The position numbers and the translations under genes were made by a program. The notes below the pieces were generated by a model that was given only the letters and a program-made list of their open reading frames with translations, had not been told where the DNA came from and made no database searches. Shown piece by piece: positions 50,182-59,530 of a stretch of DNA of 64,000 bases. The stretch spans positions 189,407-253,406 of the forward strand of contig NZ_AOIU01000033.1 of assembly GCF_000337455.1 (NCBI RefSeq), in the 5' to 3' direction. Origin of the DNA: Halosimplex carlsbadense 2-9-1. Lineage in GTDB: Archaea; Halobacteriota; Halobacteria; Halobacteriales; Haloarculaceae. The stretch's first letter is position 1; each line of letters opens with the position of its first letter.

Positions 50182-50579
50182 TCCCCGCTAGTATAGTGGA
50201 AAATACACGGATTCGAAGCGAAAACACCGATTGGTCGCCCAAGCGAGACGGCGGGCCCACCCCGGGGAGACTCAGGTGGCCGAAATCCCCACGGAGCGCG
50301 GCCGGCGCCTGCTTGGGATCCTGGAGCTACCATAATTCTGAATTGTCCCATACTTAGCGGAACACCCCTTCATACGCTAGGTATGTCCGGTTTCAGGGGT
50401 GCAGCGAAATAGGGATGTCGACATGTTTCGGCCAGCGTCGTGTTCGATGGATTCGGCTCGAAAACGCTGTTGTGGGCCGAAAATAGCAGAATCGAGCATG
50501 TGGTCGGGTGGTCGCAATCTAGAGATTTCTGGGGAGTCTAGACGCGAATCGGGGTAGGAAACCGGTATACTAGCGGGGA
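50182..50579. repeat. MITE-like element with 14-bp perfect terminal inverted repeats
   Basis: TCCCCGCTAGTATA at 50182-50195 and TATACTAGCGGGGA at 50566-50579 are perfect inverted copies. Similarity continues inwards with gaps to a shared GATTCG about 30 bases in, as in an imperfect terminal repeat of about 35 bases. The 398-base interior has no transposase. Clear target-site duplications were not found, which lowers confidence. Confidence 0.4.
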
Positions 50580-50627
50580 ATGGCCAGGGTGTACGTGCGG
50601 ATCAAAGGCGATACATAGGGGTGTTCC
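50359..50627. repeat. Second inverted-repeat pair interleaved with the first
   Basis: GGAACACCCCT at 50359-50369 and AGGGGTGTTCC at 50617-50627 are perfect inverted copies. The next bases inwards remain similar (TTCATACGC against ATGTATCGC). This gives a 269-base segment overlapping the 50182-50579 one; the pair may mark a second insertion or a nested arrangement. Confidence 0.35.
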
Positions 50628-51127
50628 TCTCGATTCGGGGATTTCGGGGGGTTGTAGATCACGGCGGGTTTGCTGAGAATGGTGTGGTGACTGACATAGT
50701 TCGTCGGGTGTGTGAACTGAACGAGCGGCCGTCCGTTTTCCAACGTCACGGGAGGGGTTCTTAGATTTAGATGACCGAACGATTACCGGTCAACCAGTCG
50801 TGGATGGCCTGTGTGGTGACCCATCATGCCTTCGCCAATGTGTCCCGATGGCTTCGAGTGGGAGTTAGCTGTGAGCACACGAGTCCGGAGAGACACACGG
50901 GGACCGAGTGGACTGAAGTACAGACCGTTTAGTCTCGAAAATATTGAAATAGGCAGGATCTTCACGAATCGAGAAGCACTCCACATCGCCCATGTTTCCG
51001 GGTTGACCGGGTTCTGAGTTGAGACGACGAGGTGAGTCCGAACGGAACGGTGCTCAGGCCGGCGATGGTGGACGGTTAATCTGCCGACGACCACAAGATG
51101 GGTATGACATGATCTACTACCCCCTGT

Positions 51128-51598
51128 ATGTCTGAGAAGAAGCCGGTCCCCCAGTCTGATTGGGAAACTATTGTAGCAAACGTACCGCTTGTCTCTGTTG
51201 ACCTAGTCGTTGAGCACCCAGATGGCGTGGTACTTGGAAAGCGTACAAATGAGCCTGCGAAGGGCGAGTGGTTCATGCCTGGTGGGACAGTCCGTAAACA
51301 TGAGTCCTTAGAAGATGCCGTCCACCGCGTGGCTGCTGATGAGTTAGGTGTGTCTGTGTCGATTGAGGAGCAACTTGGCGTCTACGAACATTTCTACGAC
51401 ATCGCTGATGTTGACAACAGCGATGGGAAACACTACGTCCCGATCGCTTACCACGTCACTGCTGACGATGCTGAACTCGAGTTTGACGACCAACACGAGT
51501 CACTTCGCCCGTTCGCTTCACCTTTCGACAGTATCGACTTGCACCCCTACGTGAAAGATTACTTGGTGGATGCAGGATTCCAGGTTGCCGAAAATTAA
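51128..51598 (+). CDS. NUDIX hydrolase of the GDP-mannose mannosyl hydrolase (Gmm) type
   Basis: 156 residues. The Nudix-like box is degenerate in the Gmm way: GGTVRKHESLEDAVHRVAADELGVSV lacks the RE and EE pairs of classical Nudix boxes, as in GDP-mannose mannosyl hydrolase. VLGKRTNEPAKGEWFMPGG and LEFDDQHESLRPFASPFDSIDLHPYVKDYL fit this family. Such enzymes hydrolyse GDP-mannose or related GDP-sugars by substitution at carbon and often occur in surface-polysaccharide loci. It begins the glycan cluster and precedes two GDP-sugar enzymes, which supports that role. Its composition is lower in GC than the core genes. A decayed paralogue lies at 61430-61919. Confidence 0.83.
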   Translation: MSEKKPVPQSDWETIVANVPLVSVDLVVEHPDGVVLGKRTNEPAKGEWFMPGGTVRKHESLEDAVHRVAADELGVSVSIEEQLGVYEHFYDIADVDNSDGKHYVPIAYHVTADDAELEFDDQHESLRPFASPFDSIDLHPYVKDYLVDAGFQVAEN

Positions 51599-51671
51599 GT
51601 ACACATCTTCAACGCCTGTCTGCCTGCTACCGTGACGGGTTACTTCGACTGGAGGTTCCTGATATTAGTAA

Positions 51672-51680
51672 CTTAAATAC
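51672..51680 (+). promoter_or_regulatory. TATA box of the GDP-sugar dehydratase gene
   Basis: CTTAAATAC lies 25-33 bases upstream of ATG 51705, marking a separate leaderless promoter for the dehydratase-synthase pair. Confidence 0.45.
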
Positions 51681-51704
51681 GTGGTTAGGCTAGAGCCAAT
51701 AACG

Positions 51705-52766
51705 ATGGATATCGATACGAAAGTCGAAGATCGCCCGGTCTTCGTCACCGGGGCTGATGGATTCGTGGGGTCACACCTGGTTGATAGGCTCGTAGACGCT
51801 GGAGCCGATGTCCACGTCTTTGTTCGTGCGACATCCAGCGGCGAACTCAACAACATCGTCCACCAGTCAAAGGAGGTCACAGTCCACCGTGGCGACCTCA
51901 GAGACAGCCATTCCGTCCGTGAGGCGCTGTCAAGCCTGCAAGATTACAGCGATTCGCTGATCTTCCATCTCGCTGCGCAGGCTCACGTGGGCGAGTCTTG
52001 GGATCGACCGTATGAGACGATCGAAACCAACGTCACAGGGACGCTAAACCTCTTGCAAGCGGTGGTCGACCTCGATCTCGATGTCGCGAAGATAGATACC
52101 GCTGGAACAAGCGAAGAGTATGGCAATATCAAGGACGAAATGGAGGAAAAGCACGAGTTCCAGGAAGACGGACGGGTACTGCTGAGCGAGCGGTCGCCCG
52201 TGAATCCCACCAGTATTTACGCGACCTCGAAGCTTGCGGCTGACTTCCTTACGATGAACTTCCACGACGGGTACGGACTGCCAACTGTCACGACGCGGAT
52301 GTTTAACAATTACGGTCCGCGTCAGAATCCACGGTACATCACTGGAACGATCATCACACAGGCACTGGAGAACGATGTCGTCAAGCTCGGAAACCTCCAG
52401 CCGAAACGGGACATGTGTCATGTGAGTGATGGCGTCCGTGGTCACCTTCACGTCGCATTGGAGGGCACTCCGGGTGAGCAGTACGTCTACGGCCACGGCG
52501 AGAACATCTCGATGCGGGAGTGGACGAACCTGATTCTCGAGGTTGGGAGTGAACACGGTTACTGGAATAATCCCGAGATCGTCCAACGAGAGGATCGGTA
52601 CCGGCCAGGTGACAGCGATGTCGAGGAGCTTCTCGTTGGCTACGAAAAACTCCACGAGGAGACTGGCTGGGAGCCTGAAGTGAGCTGGCGGGAGGGCGTC
52701 CACGAGACGATTGACTGGTACGACAAGAACCGAGAGCAGTGGTACGGGCGGGTGGACTGGCGATGA
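51705..52766 (+). CDS. NAD-dependent dehydratase, GDP-mannose 4,6-dehydratase-like
   Basis: 353 residues from ATG 51705 ([29 protein letters not shown]). Extended SDR: GxxGxxG in [46 protein letters not shown], the T-S-E-E-Y region in [10 protein letters not shown], YxxxK in [10 protein letters not shown], and [25 protein letters not shown]. The GMD/RmlB-type pattern, with the GDP-fucose synthase gene immediately downstream (four-base overlap) and a Gmm-like NUDIX gene upstream, points to GDP-mannose to GDP-4-keto-6-deoxymannose. Another NDP-sugar substrate remains possible. Confidence 0.83.
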   Translation: MDIDTKVEDRPVFVTGADGFVGSHLVDRLVDAGADVHVFVRATSSGELNNIVHQSKEVTVHRGDLRDSHSVREALSSLQDYSDSLIFHLAAQAHVGESWDRPYETIETNVTGTLNLLQAVVDLDLDVAKIDTAGTSEEYGNIKDEMEEKHEFQEDGRVLLSERSPVNPTSIYATSKLAADFLTMNFHDGYGLPTVTTRMFNNYGPRQNPRYITGTIITQALENDVVKLGNLQPKRDMCHVSDGVRGHLHVALEGTPGEQYVYGHGENISMREWTNLILEVGSEHGYWNNPEIVQREDRYRPGDSDVEELLVGYEKLHEETGWEPEVSWREGVHETIDWYDKNREQWYGRVDWR

Positions 52767-53731
52767 GCGAGAGCCAGTTCTGGGGCGACAAAACCGTCAT
52801 GGTGACTGGTGGGTCGGGTTTCCTTGGCTCACACCTCGTTGAGAGTCTCGAATCACGATCGTCTGGTGTCGAAACCTTTGTCCCACGAAGTGCAGAGTAC
52901 GACCTCCGCGAGAAATCTGACATCCAGCGGGCGTTTGAGGATTCAGATGCTGATGTCGTCATTCATCTCGCGGCGACTGTCGGCGGGATCGGTGCGAATC
53001 GAGAGAACCCTGGCCGATACTTCTATGATAACGCGATCATGGGCATCGAGCTCATGGAACAGGCTCGGCAATTTGACGTGGAGAAATTCACCATCTTGGG
53101 GACGATTTGCTCATACCCGGAGATGACAGATATCCCGTTCAGCGAGGACGACCTGTACGACGGATATCCCGAAGAGACCAACGCTCCGTATGGCATCGCA
53201 AAGAAGGCGTTACTGACCCAATCGCAGGCGTATCGGAAACAGTACGGCTTCAACAGCATCTACTTGATGCCCGTCAATCTCTACGGGCCGCAGGATGACT
53301 TCGACTTGGAGACAAGCCATGTCATCCCCGCGATCATCCGGAAATGCGTTGAGGCGCGGGAGCATGGTGAGGACTCAATTACGGCGTGGGGAACGGGAGA
53401 GCCAACCCGGGAGTTCCTTTACGTGAAGGACGCGGCAGACGGTATTCTCACTGCCACGGAGCGCTACAACCAGAGCGACCCGGTGAATCTGGGAAGCGGA
53501 ACCGAGATTAGCATTCGGGAATTGGTTGAATTGATCGCAGATCTCACTAATTTCGAGGGCGACATCAACTGGGATACTTCGAAGCCGGACGGCCAACCTC
53601 GTCGGAGACTTGATGTCTCGCGAGCGAAACAGCGATTCGACTGGGAAGCGCAGACAGCCTTCAGAGACGGACTCAAACGAACGATCGACTGGTACGAGGA
53701 AAACCGCAAACAGATAGTTATTCCCGACTAA
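52763..53731 (+). CDS. fcl: GDP-L-fucose synthase (epimerase-reductase)
   Basis: 322 residues from ATG 52763, whose ATGA overlaps the preceding stop. [17 protein letters not shown] is the NADP motif. [34 protein letters not shown] is the fucose-synthase hallmark. TICSYPE carries the catalytic region (usual CxYP), and [37 protein letters not shown] has the Tyr-Lys pair. [12 protein letters not shown] and the C-terminal [19 protein letters not shown] complete it. It converts GDP-4-keto-6-deoxymannose to GDP-L-fucose (or colitose-like sugars in relatives). It is translationally coupled with the dehydratase. Confidence 0.9.
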   Translation: MSESQFWGDKTVMVTGGSGFLGSHLVESLESRSSGVETFVPRSAEYDLREKSDIQRAFEDSDADVVIHLAATVGGIGANRENPGRYFYDNAIMGIELMEQARQFDVEKFTILGTICSYPEMTDIPFSEDDLYDGYPEETNAPYGIAKKALLTQSQAYRKQYGFNSIYLMPVNLYGPQDDFDLETSHVIPAIIRKCVEAREHGEDSITAWGTGEPTREFLYVKDAADGILTATERYNQSDPVNLGSGTEISIRELVELIADLTNFEGDINWDTSKPDGQPRRRLDVSRAKQRFDWEAQTAFRDGLKRTIDWYEENRKQIVIPD

Positions 53732-53835
53732 TGGTTTAGCTTGCTAATGTATGCTCTACAGTCGTTGTTTGTGGTTTTTAACCTTCGACACTAATTATTG
53801 CGGGTAACCAGGCGGCGGTACGAGGAATGTATGTT

Positions 53836-53844
53836 ATTTATACC
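53836..53844 (+). promoter_or_regulatory. TATA box of the AglB-like gene
   Basis: ATTTATACC lies 24-32 bases upstream of ATG 53868. Confidence 0.45.
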
Positions 53845-53867
53845 CTCCGGCCAATTGTAGTGCAGTA

Positions 53868-56831
53868 ATGGCTGACGCGCGGACAGAGACCGAAGCCCTC
53901 CTCGCAGACAAGTCTCACTTGGAGTCGCAGCTTGAGGAAGTCTTGGCAGTTGATGAGTCGACCGAGTCCTGGGCGTTCGACGACGTGTCGCTGGATTCGG
54001 GCGCGTTCGGTGAGCTGGTCTCTCGGGGCATCGTCGAGGAGGTCAACGGTGAGTACACGCTAGCGGATCCGAAAGCTGTTCGGCAAGCACTAGATGGTGA
54101 TGGAAGCGTGTCGTCTGACGACGAGCAGTCGGCGTCATTTACCGAGTCGTTATCTGTCGAGTTTGATCGGGTGGCGGTCGCCGGCTTGCTCGGTGCGCTG
54201 GCGCTGGTCGTCGTCTTCCGAGTGTTGCCGCTGCAGTCGGTGTTCCGCGGCGGCGACGTGGTGCTGTCGGGCAACGACCCCTACTACTATCGCTATCTCG
54301 TTCACGAACTGCTGGCGGTGAGTTCGAATCCGTTCGACCTGTCCGTGTTGTCATCGTTGCCGTCGGGTGTGGCGCACGGTGAGCCACTGATGCTCGTGTC
54401 GATGTGGTGGGTGTCGGCGCTGCTGGGCGGGGAATCCGCAGTTGACGGCGTGCTGGCGTGGTTCCCTGTCGTCTCCGCAGTCGTGACCGCGCTGCTGGTG
54501 TACGCGCTGACGGTGCGGGTGACCGACGACAAGCGGGTCGGTATCGCCGCGGTCGCGCTCCTGGCGGTGACGCCGGGTCACGCCTTTCGCACTGGGCTCG
54601 GGTTTGCGGATCATCACGCCTTCGACTACCCGTGGCTGGCGCTGACTGTGCTGGCGGCCGTCTCCGTGGTCGGTCGTGATATTCTGGAGCGGCGGACGTG
54701 GGCATGGGTCGGCGCCCTCGCTGTCGGTGTCGCCGGACAGATGCTCGCGTGGGACGCCGGACCGCTGCTGTTGGTGCCGCTCGGACTGTTCGCGCTGGGA
54801 CTGGTGCCGTCGGTGTTGCGAGACGGTGGGTCGCCGCTTCGGGCTGGCAGGCCCCTGCTGGCCGGTGTGTCAATGGGGACATTCGTGGCTGTCCTCGCGC
54901 ACATTTCGCTGGGGTGGCACACGCCAGCGGTCATCGTCGCGCCCGTACTGTTGTCGGTCGGGATCGCTGGCCTGCTCGTGTTGGGTGAGGGTGCGCGGCG
55001 TGCTGAGGTGTCCTCGCGGTTGGTTGTGGGGGTCTCGGTCGTCGGGTTAGTCCTCGGTATCGTCGCTTTGTGGTCGCTGGTACCGGTGTTTGCGACGGAG
55101 TTAGAGCGCGGTATGGACTTCCTGCTGACGACCGAGGGGATCGCGGAGACGACCTCAATAGTGTCCGGCGACTTGGGGACGATCATCGGTCCGATATTCC
55201 TCTTCGGGTTCGGGCTCTTCCTAGCGTTGGGGCACATGTGTTGGGCCCTCTGGATGAGCTATCGGCGCCACGCGCCGGCTTGGCTGCTGATCACTGTATA
55301 CGGCTGGTACTTCTTGTTGCTGTCTGCGATCCAGGTTCGGTTTGCGGGCCAACTGGCACTATTTGCGGCGCTGTTTGGTGGGTTAGGGTTCGTCCATCTG
55401 GCGGCGTGGGTCGACTTGGCGTCGGTTCCCACGCCGTTCGTTGATAATCGTCTGGCTGATGGCCCTAGGGTCGTCGGTAGCAGTGGAGATGAGTTTAGCT
55501 CTGCCGGTGAACTGGTTCGGCCCAATCGCCGGCAATTGCTTCATCTCGGCGTGCTCGGATTCGGGGCGGGGAGTCTCGGCGGGTTGTTGACGCCTATTCG
55601 GCACTCGCAGTTAGTGATCGACGATTCGATGTACGAGGCTGCAAAGTTTATGCGAGAGCATTCTAAAGAACAGGGATGGGATTATCCGAAAAATTATGTG
55701 TTTAGTCAGTGGGGTCGTAATCGAGTGTACAATTGGTTCGTGAACGGAGAATCTCGAGGGTACGGGTATGCTCAGTCAAACTTTCAAGACTTTGTGACCT
55801 CGGGTAATAGTGCAGAGTGGTATGAGCAACTACGAAACCGTGCTGGGTTCATTACTATAGAAGAGAGCGATCCCTCCGCCACGACGGAATTCGGTGAACT
55901 TTATGACCAACTCTGGAGCGACACCTTTGGGATTGACACGGAAAATTATCGCGCAGTGTGGATGAATTCAACGGATTCACTGCGGGTATTTACTCCGGTT
56001 TCTGGAGCATTGGTAACTGGTCCTGCGCCGAAAAATAGGACATTGAACATTGAAGTAACGGCAGAGATTGGGCAGAAATCGCAGTCCATTGCGATTGAAA
56101 GGCATACCGGCGACCAAGGCATTTACCAGGCAGTGGTACCACTACCTGGAATTTATCAGGTTAATGGAAACCGTCTAAGTGTGTCAGAAGATGACGTACA
56201 ACAGGGAAGCGTCATATCAGGGTTCAGTGGAAATGGTTACGCCTACTGGTCTTTTAACGAGGGTTCCGGTGAGTGGGCGTATGATCGTGTCGGCGGACAC
56301 CATGGTCGAATTCATGAGGCTGAGTGGACAAACAGGGGACGGTCAGAGTTTGCACTATCATTCAGTGGAAAAAACTCGTCCGACTTTGTTGAGAGCCCTG
56401 TAACATCCTTACAGACGTTTACTATCTCTCTGTGGGCTAAACCGGCCGCTCTTGATGTTTCGGAAGATAACGATTTTCGAGATATCATACGAACACCAAC
56501 TGGGAGAATTATGGTTTTTGAACAAAGTGGGAAGATCAGCTTCCGACTGCCTGGTGTTGATGATGGCCGGCTAACCGGACGTGGCATCCAGACAAATGAG
56601 TGGCAGCATATTGCAATGACATACGATGGATCAGTCCGCACGATATACATTAATAATGAGAGAAAGGCCCGTGATCGAGTGTCTGTCGGAAAGTTGGATT
56701 GGGGTGGAACACTACGCTTGGGGAATCAATTTTCGACACCGTCCGGACACGGCTATGCTGGTCTGCTTGATGAAGTTCGAATCCACAATAGGGTGTTGTC
56801 CGACGAAGAACTTACCAATCTTAGGAAATAG
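53868..56831 (+). CDS. AglB/STT3-like membrane protein fused to a LamG domain
   Basis: 987 residues. An N-terminal winged-helix-like cytoplasmic part (about 1-80) is followed by about 12 membrane helices (about 100-520). STT3-type loops: GNDPYYYRYLVHEL (D137), GLGFADHHAFDY (about 245-253), GQMLAWDAGP and EGIAETTSIVSGD (about 424-434). The soluble part (about 580-780) has no WWDYG; the nearest elements are WDY (604-606) and FSQWGRNRVYNWFVNG (612-627). The C-terminus (about 790-987) is a LamG/concanavalin-like domain: FTISLWAKPA, EWQHIAMTYDG, YINNERKA, GLLDEVRIHNRVLSDEEL. Base composition and codon use change sharply near base 55615. It may be a diverged oligosaccharyltransferase or a pseudoenzyme. 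Confidence 0.78.
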   Translation: MADARTETEALLADKSHLESQLEEVLAVDESTESWAFDDVSLDSGAFGELVSRGIVEEVNGEYTLADPKAVRQALDGDGSVSSDDEQSASFTESLSVEFDRVAVAGLLGALALVVVFRVLPLQSVFRGGDVVLSGNDPYYYRYLVHELLAVSSNPFDLSVLSSLPSGVAHGEPLMLVSMWWVSALLGGESAVDGVLAWFPVVSAVVTALLVYALTVRVTDDKRVGIAAVALLAVTPGHAFRTGLGFADHHAFDYPWLALTVLAAVSVVGRDILERRTWAWVGALAVGVAGQMLAWDAGPLLLVPLGLFALGLVPSVLRDGGSPLRAGRPLLAGVSMGTFVAVLAHISLGWHTPAVIVAPVLLSVGIAGLLVLGEGARRAEVSSRLVVGVSVVGLVLGIVALWSLVPVFATELERGMDFLLTTEGIAETTSIVSGDLGTIIGPIFLFGFGLFLALGHMCWALWMSYRRHAPAWLLITVYGWYFLLLSAIQVRFAGQLALFAALFGGLGFVHLAAWVDLASVPTPFVDNRLADGPRVVGSSGDEFSSAGELVRPNRRQLLHLGVLGFGAGSLGGLLTPIRHSQLVIDDSMYEAAKFMREHSKEQGWDYPKNYVFSQWGRNRVYNWFVNGESRGYGYAQSNFQDFVTSGNSAEWYEQLRNRAGFITIEESDPSATTEFGELYDQLWSDTFGIDTENYRAVWMNSTDSLRVFTPVSGALVTGPAPKNRTLNIEVTAEIGQKSQSIAIERHTGDQGIYQAVVPLPGIYQVNGNRLSVSEDDVQQGSVISGFSGNGYAYWSFNEGSGEWAYDRVGGHHGRIHEAEWTNRGRSEFALSFSGKNSSDFVESPVTSLQTFTISLWAKPAALDVSEDNDFRDIIRTPTGRIMVFEQSGKISFRLPGVDDGRLTGRGIQTNEWQHIAMTYDGSVRTIYINNERKARDRVSVGKLDWGGTLRLGNQFSTPSGHGYAGLLDEVRIHNRVLSDEELTNLRK

Positions 56832-57277
56832 GACCGCGGTATTAACCCCATTTGCTAAGTCAAGCCACTAAGTCCTCGTTTCAATTGATCACGAATATGA
56901 AAGCACTGAATCGTCGAGACTACTGTTTCACAGTTGAATGACTGTCGTATAAATACGTGTGGAAGCGGTCCATCCCTATGACTACAGTTTGGAACCAATT
57001 TTTGAGTCGGTTCCGGACCTCATGGGCGAGATGATTGATCAGTTCATGCCGAGGAGGTAGTCAAATATGAATAGATTCACACAGCCCGTGTGATAGAAAC
57101 ATCACATTTGTGCTAAGAGGATGGAAGGTTACTACGGGAGGGCTGGGCCTGCGATGGCTAGATAAGTCTACCTCGAATGCTGGCTTCGATTCCGTGTCAG
57201 TTTTGTAGGATCCTGTGTCTCTCAATTGAGACCAACATAGCTAACGCTACACCGGCTTTTGATACATTGTCACACTT
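56832..57277. other. Intergenic region between AglB-like and polymerase genes
   Basis: About 446 bases. A 33-codon frame starting at GTG 56959 and ending in TAG at 57058-57060 reads VEAVHPYDYSLEPIFESV then PDLMGEMIDQFMPRR, protein-like but too short to name; it may be a remnant of a lost gene. No repeat or RNA was recognised. The AglB-like and polymerase genes converge here. Confidence 0.35.
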
Positions 57278-58708
57278 TCATCGCCATCTTACGATCTCGA
57301 CGAGCATAACCATGCTAATCCATGCCAATACAAACAATGATAGATATGATGTTGCCGAAAGAAAGCTTCCTCGAAAAAACAATAGTAAGTTCCCAGTAGA
57401 AAATACGCCAAGCTGTAGCCATAGATCAACTGAATCTGAATTATCAACATGTCTGCCAATAGAAATATCAAGTCTCCTATCAAAAATTTGGATACCGGCC
57501 CCTGTGAGGATACCCATTCCCAGTATGCCTAATATGCCAAAATTTAGGTATGATTCCGCCAAGAATGGAACGCCTATATTGGTGTTTAACACCGTATGCC
57601 CCTGCGTACCCAACCAGTTCGAAATAAATATTCCAGAACCGACCGGTTTGTTCGGCCAGACCGTTCGCGGAATGAAGAATGAGAGTCCACCAATCAACTG
57701 ACTACCCATTTCAAATCCAACTTCGTCTGTATAGTGAATAGTATGGCTAATATTCTCGTGAGCATCAAAAGTTTGAGAAAGAATATACGAAAAGGGTGAT
57801 AGAGCTACTGACCTGACTACATCAGAGAAAGACTCGGCATACCTGAATGCATCAACTATCTGCGCACCCGGGAGAGCAACCATAAGTATCGAAAATGGAG
57901 CCCATCCAGTAGACAGGTATTTAATTAACACCAACAAGCATATCCCAAAAATAATGTTTAGTGCATAATACCTTGGAGTAGAGATAGGGTTATTTACGAA
58001 GAACGCAAGTAGGAGAACCGGTGAGTGATAAAATGCAGCTCGTCCATCGTTAACTTTGGCAAATTTTGTATAAACAACCATTACACAGAGAAGCGAAAAA
58101 GGCCTAATACATCTTAGAAGGAAAAACGAAATTGGGCCCCAATCACCGAATGCCTGTTCAACAGCCACCGACCGTAGATGACGCGTGAGGAAAGCGGAGG
58201 GCCCATAAATCAGTACTAGAGATACCGAAGCTATCAAACTCACAACTGACAGAACAATACGCTGTTCACGATTGACACCAGTTACAAACAAAGAAAAGTC
58301 AAGAGGCGTTGAACCGGCATTTTTCACTAGAAAACGTCCAACTATGTAACACAGGCACCAGAATATAATGAGGATGTTTGTGGCTAATAGATATTCTGTG
58401 GCAGGGGAGTAGCGGTACGACTGTGTAAGGTACTGCCCAATTGGAGCAACTACCAAGAACACCAACGTAAAGTACCAATGGACCATATCTAGAGAAAACC
58501 TACTTTTGGTAATAGAACTATGTATCATACCAACACAAAGGAAGCAAATAGGGATGAAAGATAAAATATAAACAACCCCGTAGATCGATGGGGTCATAGG
58601 ATCCCTTGAGATAGAGACTGCTATAGTAGAAACCAACGTAAATACTATTAATAAATACAGCTTCCTTCTGCCTCGGATTTGCACCCTGAAATGGGACCTT
58701 CGGTCCAC
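57278..58708 (-). CDS. Oligosaccharide repeat-unit polymerase (Wzy-like)
   Basis: 476 residues from GTG 58708. About 11-12 membrane helices. The large periplasmic-type loop and ending fit Wzy/O-antigen polymerase: SHTIHYTDEVGFEMGSQLIGGLSFFIPRTVWPNKPVGSGIFISNWLG, then TNIGVPFLAESYLNFGILGILGMGI. Low in GC, unlike the core genome. It would polymerise lipid-linked oligosaccharide units into a longer glycan on the outer face of the membrane. A TATA-like TATTAAAAT lies about 20-28 bases upstream of the GTG. Neighbours are an exporter and glycosyltransferase on the same strand. Confidence 0.82.
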   Translation of the reverse strand: MDRRSHFRVQIRGRRKLYLLIVFTLVSTIAVSISRDPMTPSIYGVVYILSFIPICFLCVGMIHSSITKSRFSLDMVHWYFTLVFLVVAPIGQYLTQSYRYSPATEYLLATNILIIFWCLCYIVGRFLVKNAGSTPLDFSLFVTGVNREQRIVLSVVSLIASVSLVLIYGPSAFLTRHLRSVAVEQAFGDWGPISFFLLRCIRPFSLLCVMVVYTKFAKVNDGRAAFYHSPVLLLAFFVNNPISTPRYYALNIIFGICLLVLIKYLSTGWAPFSILMVALPGAQIVDAFRYAESFSDVVRSVALSPFSYILSQTFDAHENISHTIHYTDEVGFEMGSQLIGGLSFFIPRTVWPNKPVGSGIFISNWLGTQGHTVLNTNIGVPFLAESYLNFGILGILGMGILTGAGIQIFDRRLDISIGRHVDNSDSVDLWLQLGVFSTGNLLLFFRGSFLSATSYLSLFVLAWISMVMLVEIVRWR

Positions 58709-59530
58709 GTGAGACTAATTTTAATACTAGAACAAAACGGTTATGAATTGCTTCATGACAGTGTATCGGTAGCGATTCGTGGGTGGCATTGTGGCAACTG
58801 TCTTACTAGATTGCGCGTCGAAGTGATGAAAATGACTTCTGCCTGATAGATGAAATTGCCGGTGACAGCGGCATAGTAGTTAAATAAAGTTGTCATTCTG
58901 GGCCGTAGCCGGACATCCGGATCGGCGACGGCACTGAATACTCGACTGAATATAATTTATCCGTACAATTTATTATGTATTTATCTGGACCTCTATGCAT
59001 TGATCAGAGCTACAGTACGGTCCATTATTCCGCCCAGGAGTTGATATCAGGCTTATACCTAGCTAGTCCTCGAGTCAGATCGCACCCGGCAAAATTGTAA
59101 TTCAGACGTCATTTAGCCATTCTGGGTTTATATCGTCGTAGATCGAAGCTAGTTTCGCCTCACGTTCAGCCCTTTCCAACGATCACCACAGCCCCTATCG
59201 AGAGCCTCGGCCACAAACTGCGGCACAGCACAATGTTGAAACTGTTGCCTTTCTCACCGAGCTGCTCAGTACATCCAAGCCGCGCTGTAGCGAATTGGAT
59301 TCTGTTTCAGATGGCTCGCTACGGAAATCAGAATATTATCAAACTTCCCGAAAACTGAAACACCGAGTGTCGTTACTTCTAAACTGTTTCAGTCAACCAA
59401 ATCAAAGCCCCCCAAATTTCTGCTTTGGGTTTGCTCATGGAATACTATGATCAAAGATGATAGAAGTTGGTATAGAAACTTCATATGAGGATTGTTCGCT
59501 ATTCAGACCATGCCTTGAAATAGTGTCCAG
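58709..59530. other. Low-GC stretch with possible gene remnants
   Basis: About 822 bases without an intact gene. Several short protein-like fragments occur: on the minus strand 59102-59179 (see separate entry) and an overlapping fragment in another frame, VPQFVAEALDRGCGDRWKG. The plus strand at about 59235-59300 reads VETVAFLTELLSTSKPRCSELDS. These may come from decayed genes or an insertion sequence; no terminal repeats were found. Confidence 0.35.
59102..59179 (-). pseudogene. C-terminal fragment of an unidentified protein
   Basis: The minus-strand frame reads LERAEREAKLASIYDDINPEWLNDV and ends in TGA at 59102-59104. It is bounded upstream by an in-frame TGA, so no intact gene exists. The charged helix plus the motif IYDDINPEWL look like a genuine protein end. 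The parent family is not recognised. Confidence 0.3.

Larger units (their letters stand above)
49972..51127. other. Long intergenic region at the border of the glycan island
   Basis: About 1.15 kb without a convincing gene. Open frames at 50016-50351 and 50783-51094 on the minus strand and at 50826-51017 on the plus strand have no recognisable family pattern. GC content is lower than in the preceding core genes. It holds two interleaved pairs of inverted repeats (see the repeat entries). No tRNA, CRISPR or transposase core motif was recognised. Confidence 0.5.

Noticed and set aside
50016..51094. Open frames at 50016-50351, 50783-51094 (minus) and 50826-51017 (plus)
   Set aside because: No recognisable motifs, mutual overlap on opposite strands, and the region carries MITE-like repeats instead.
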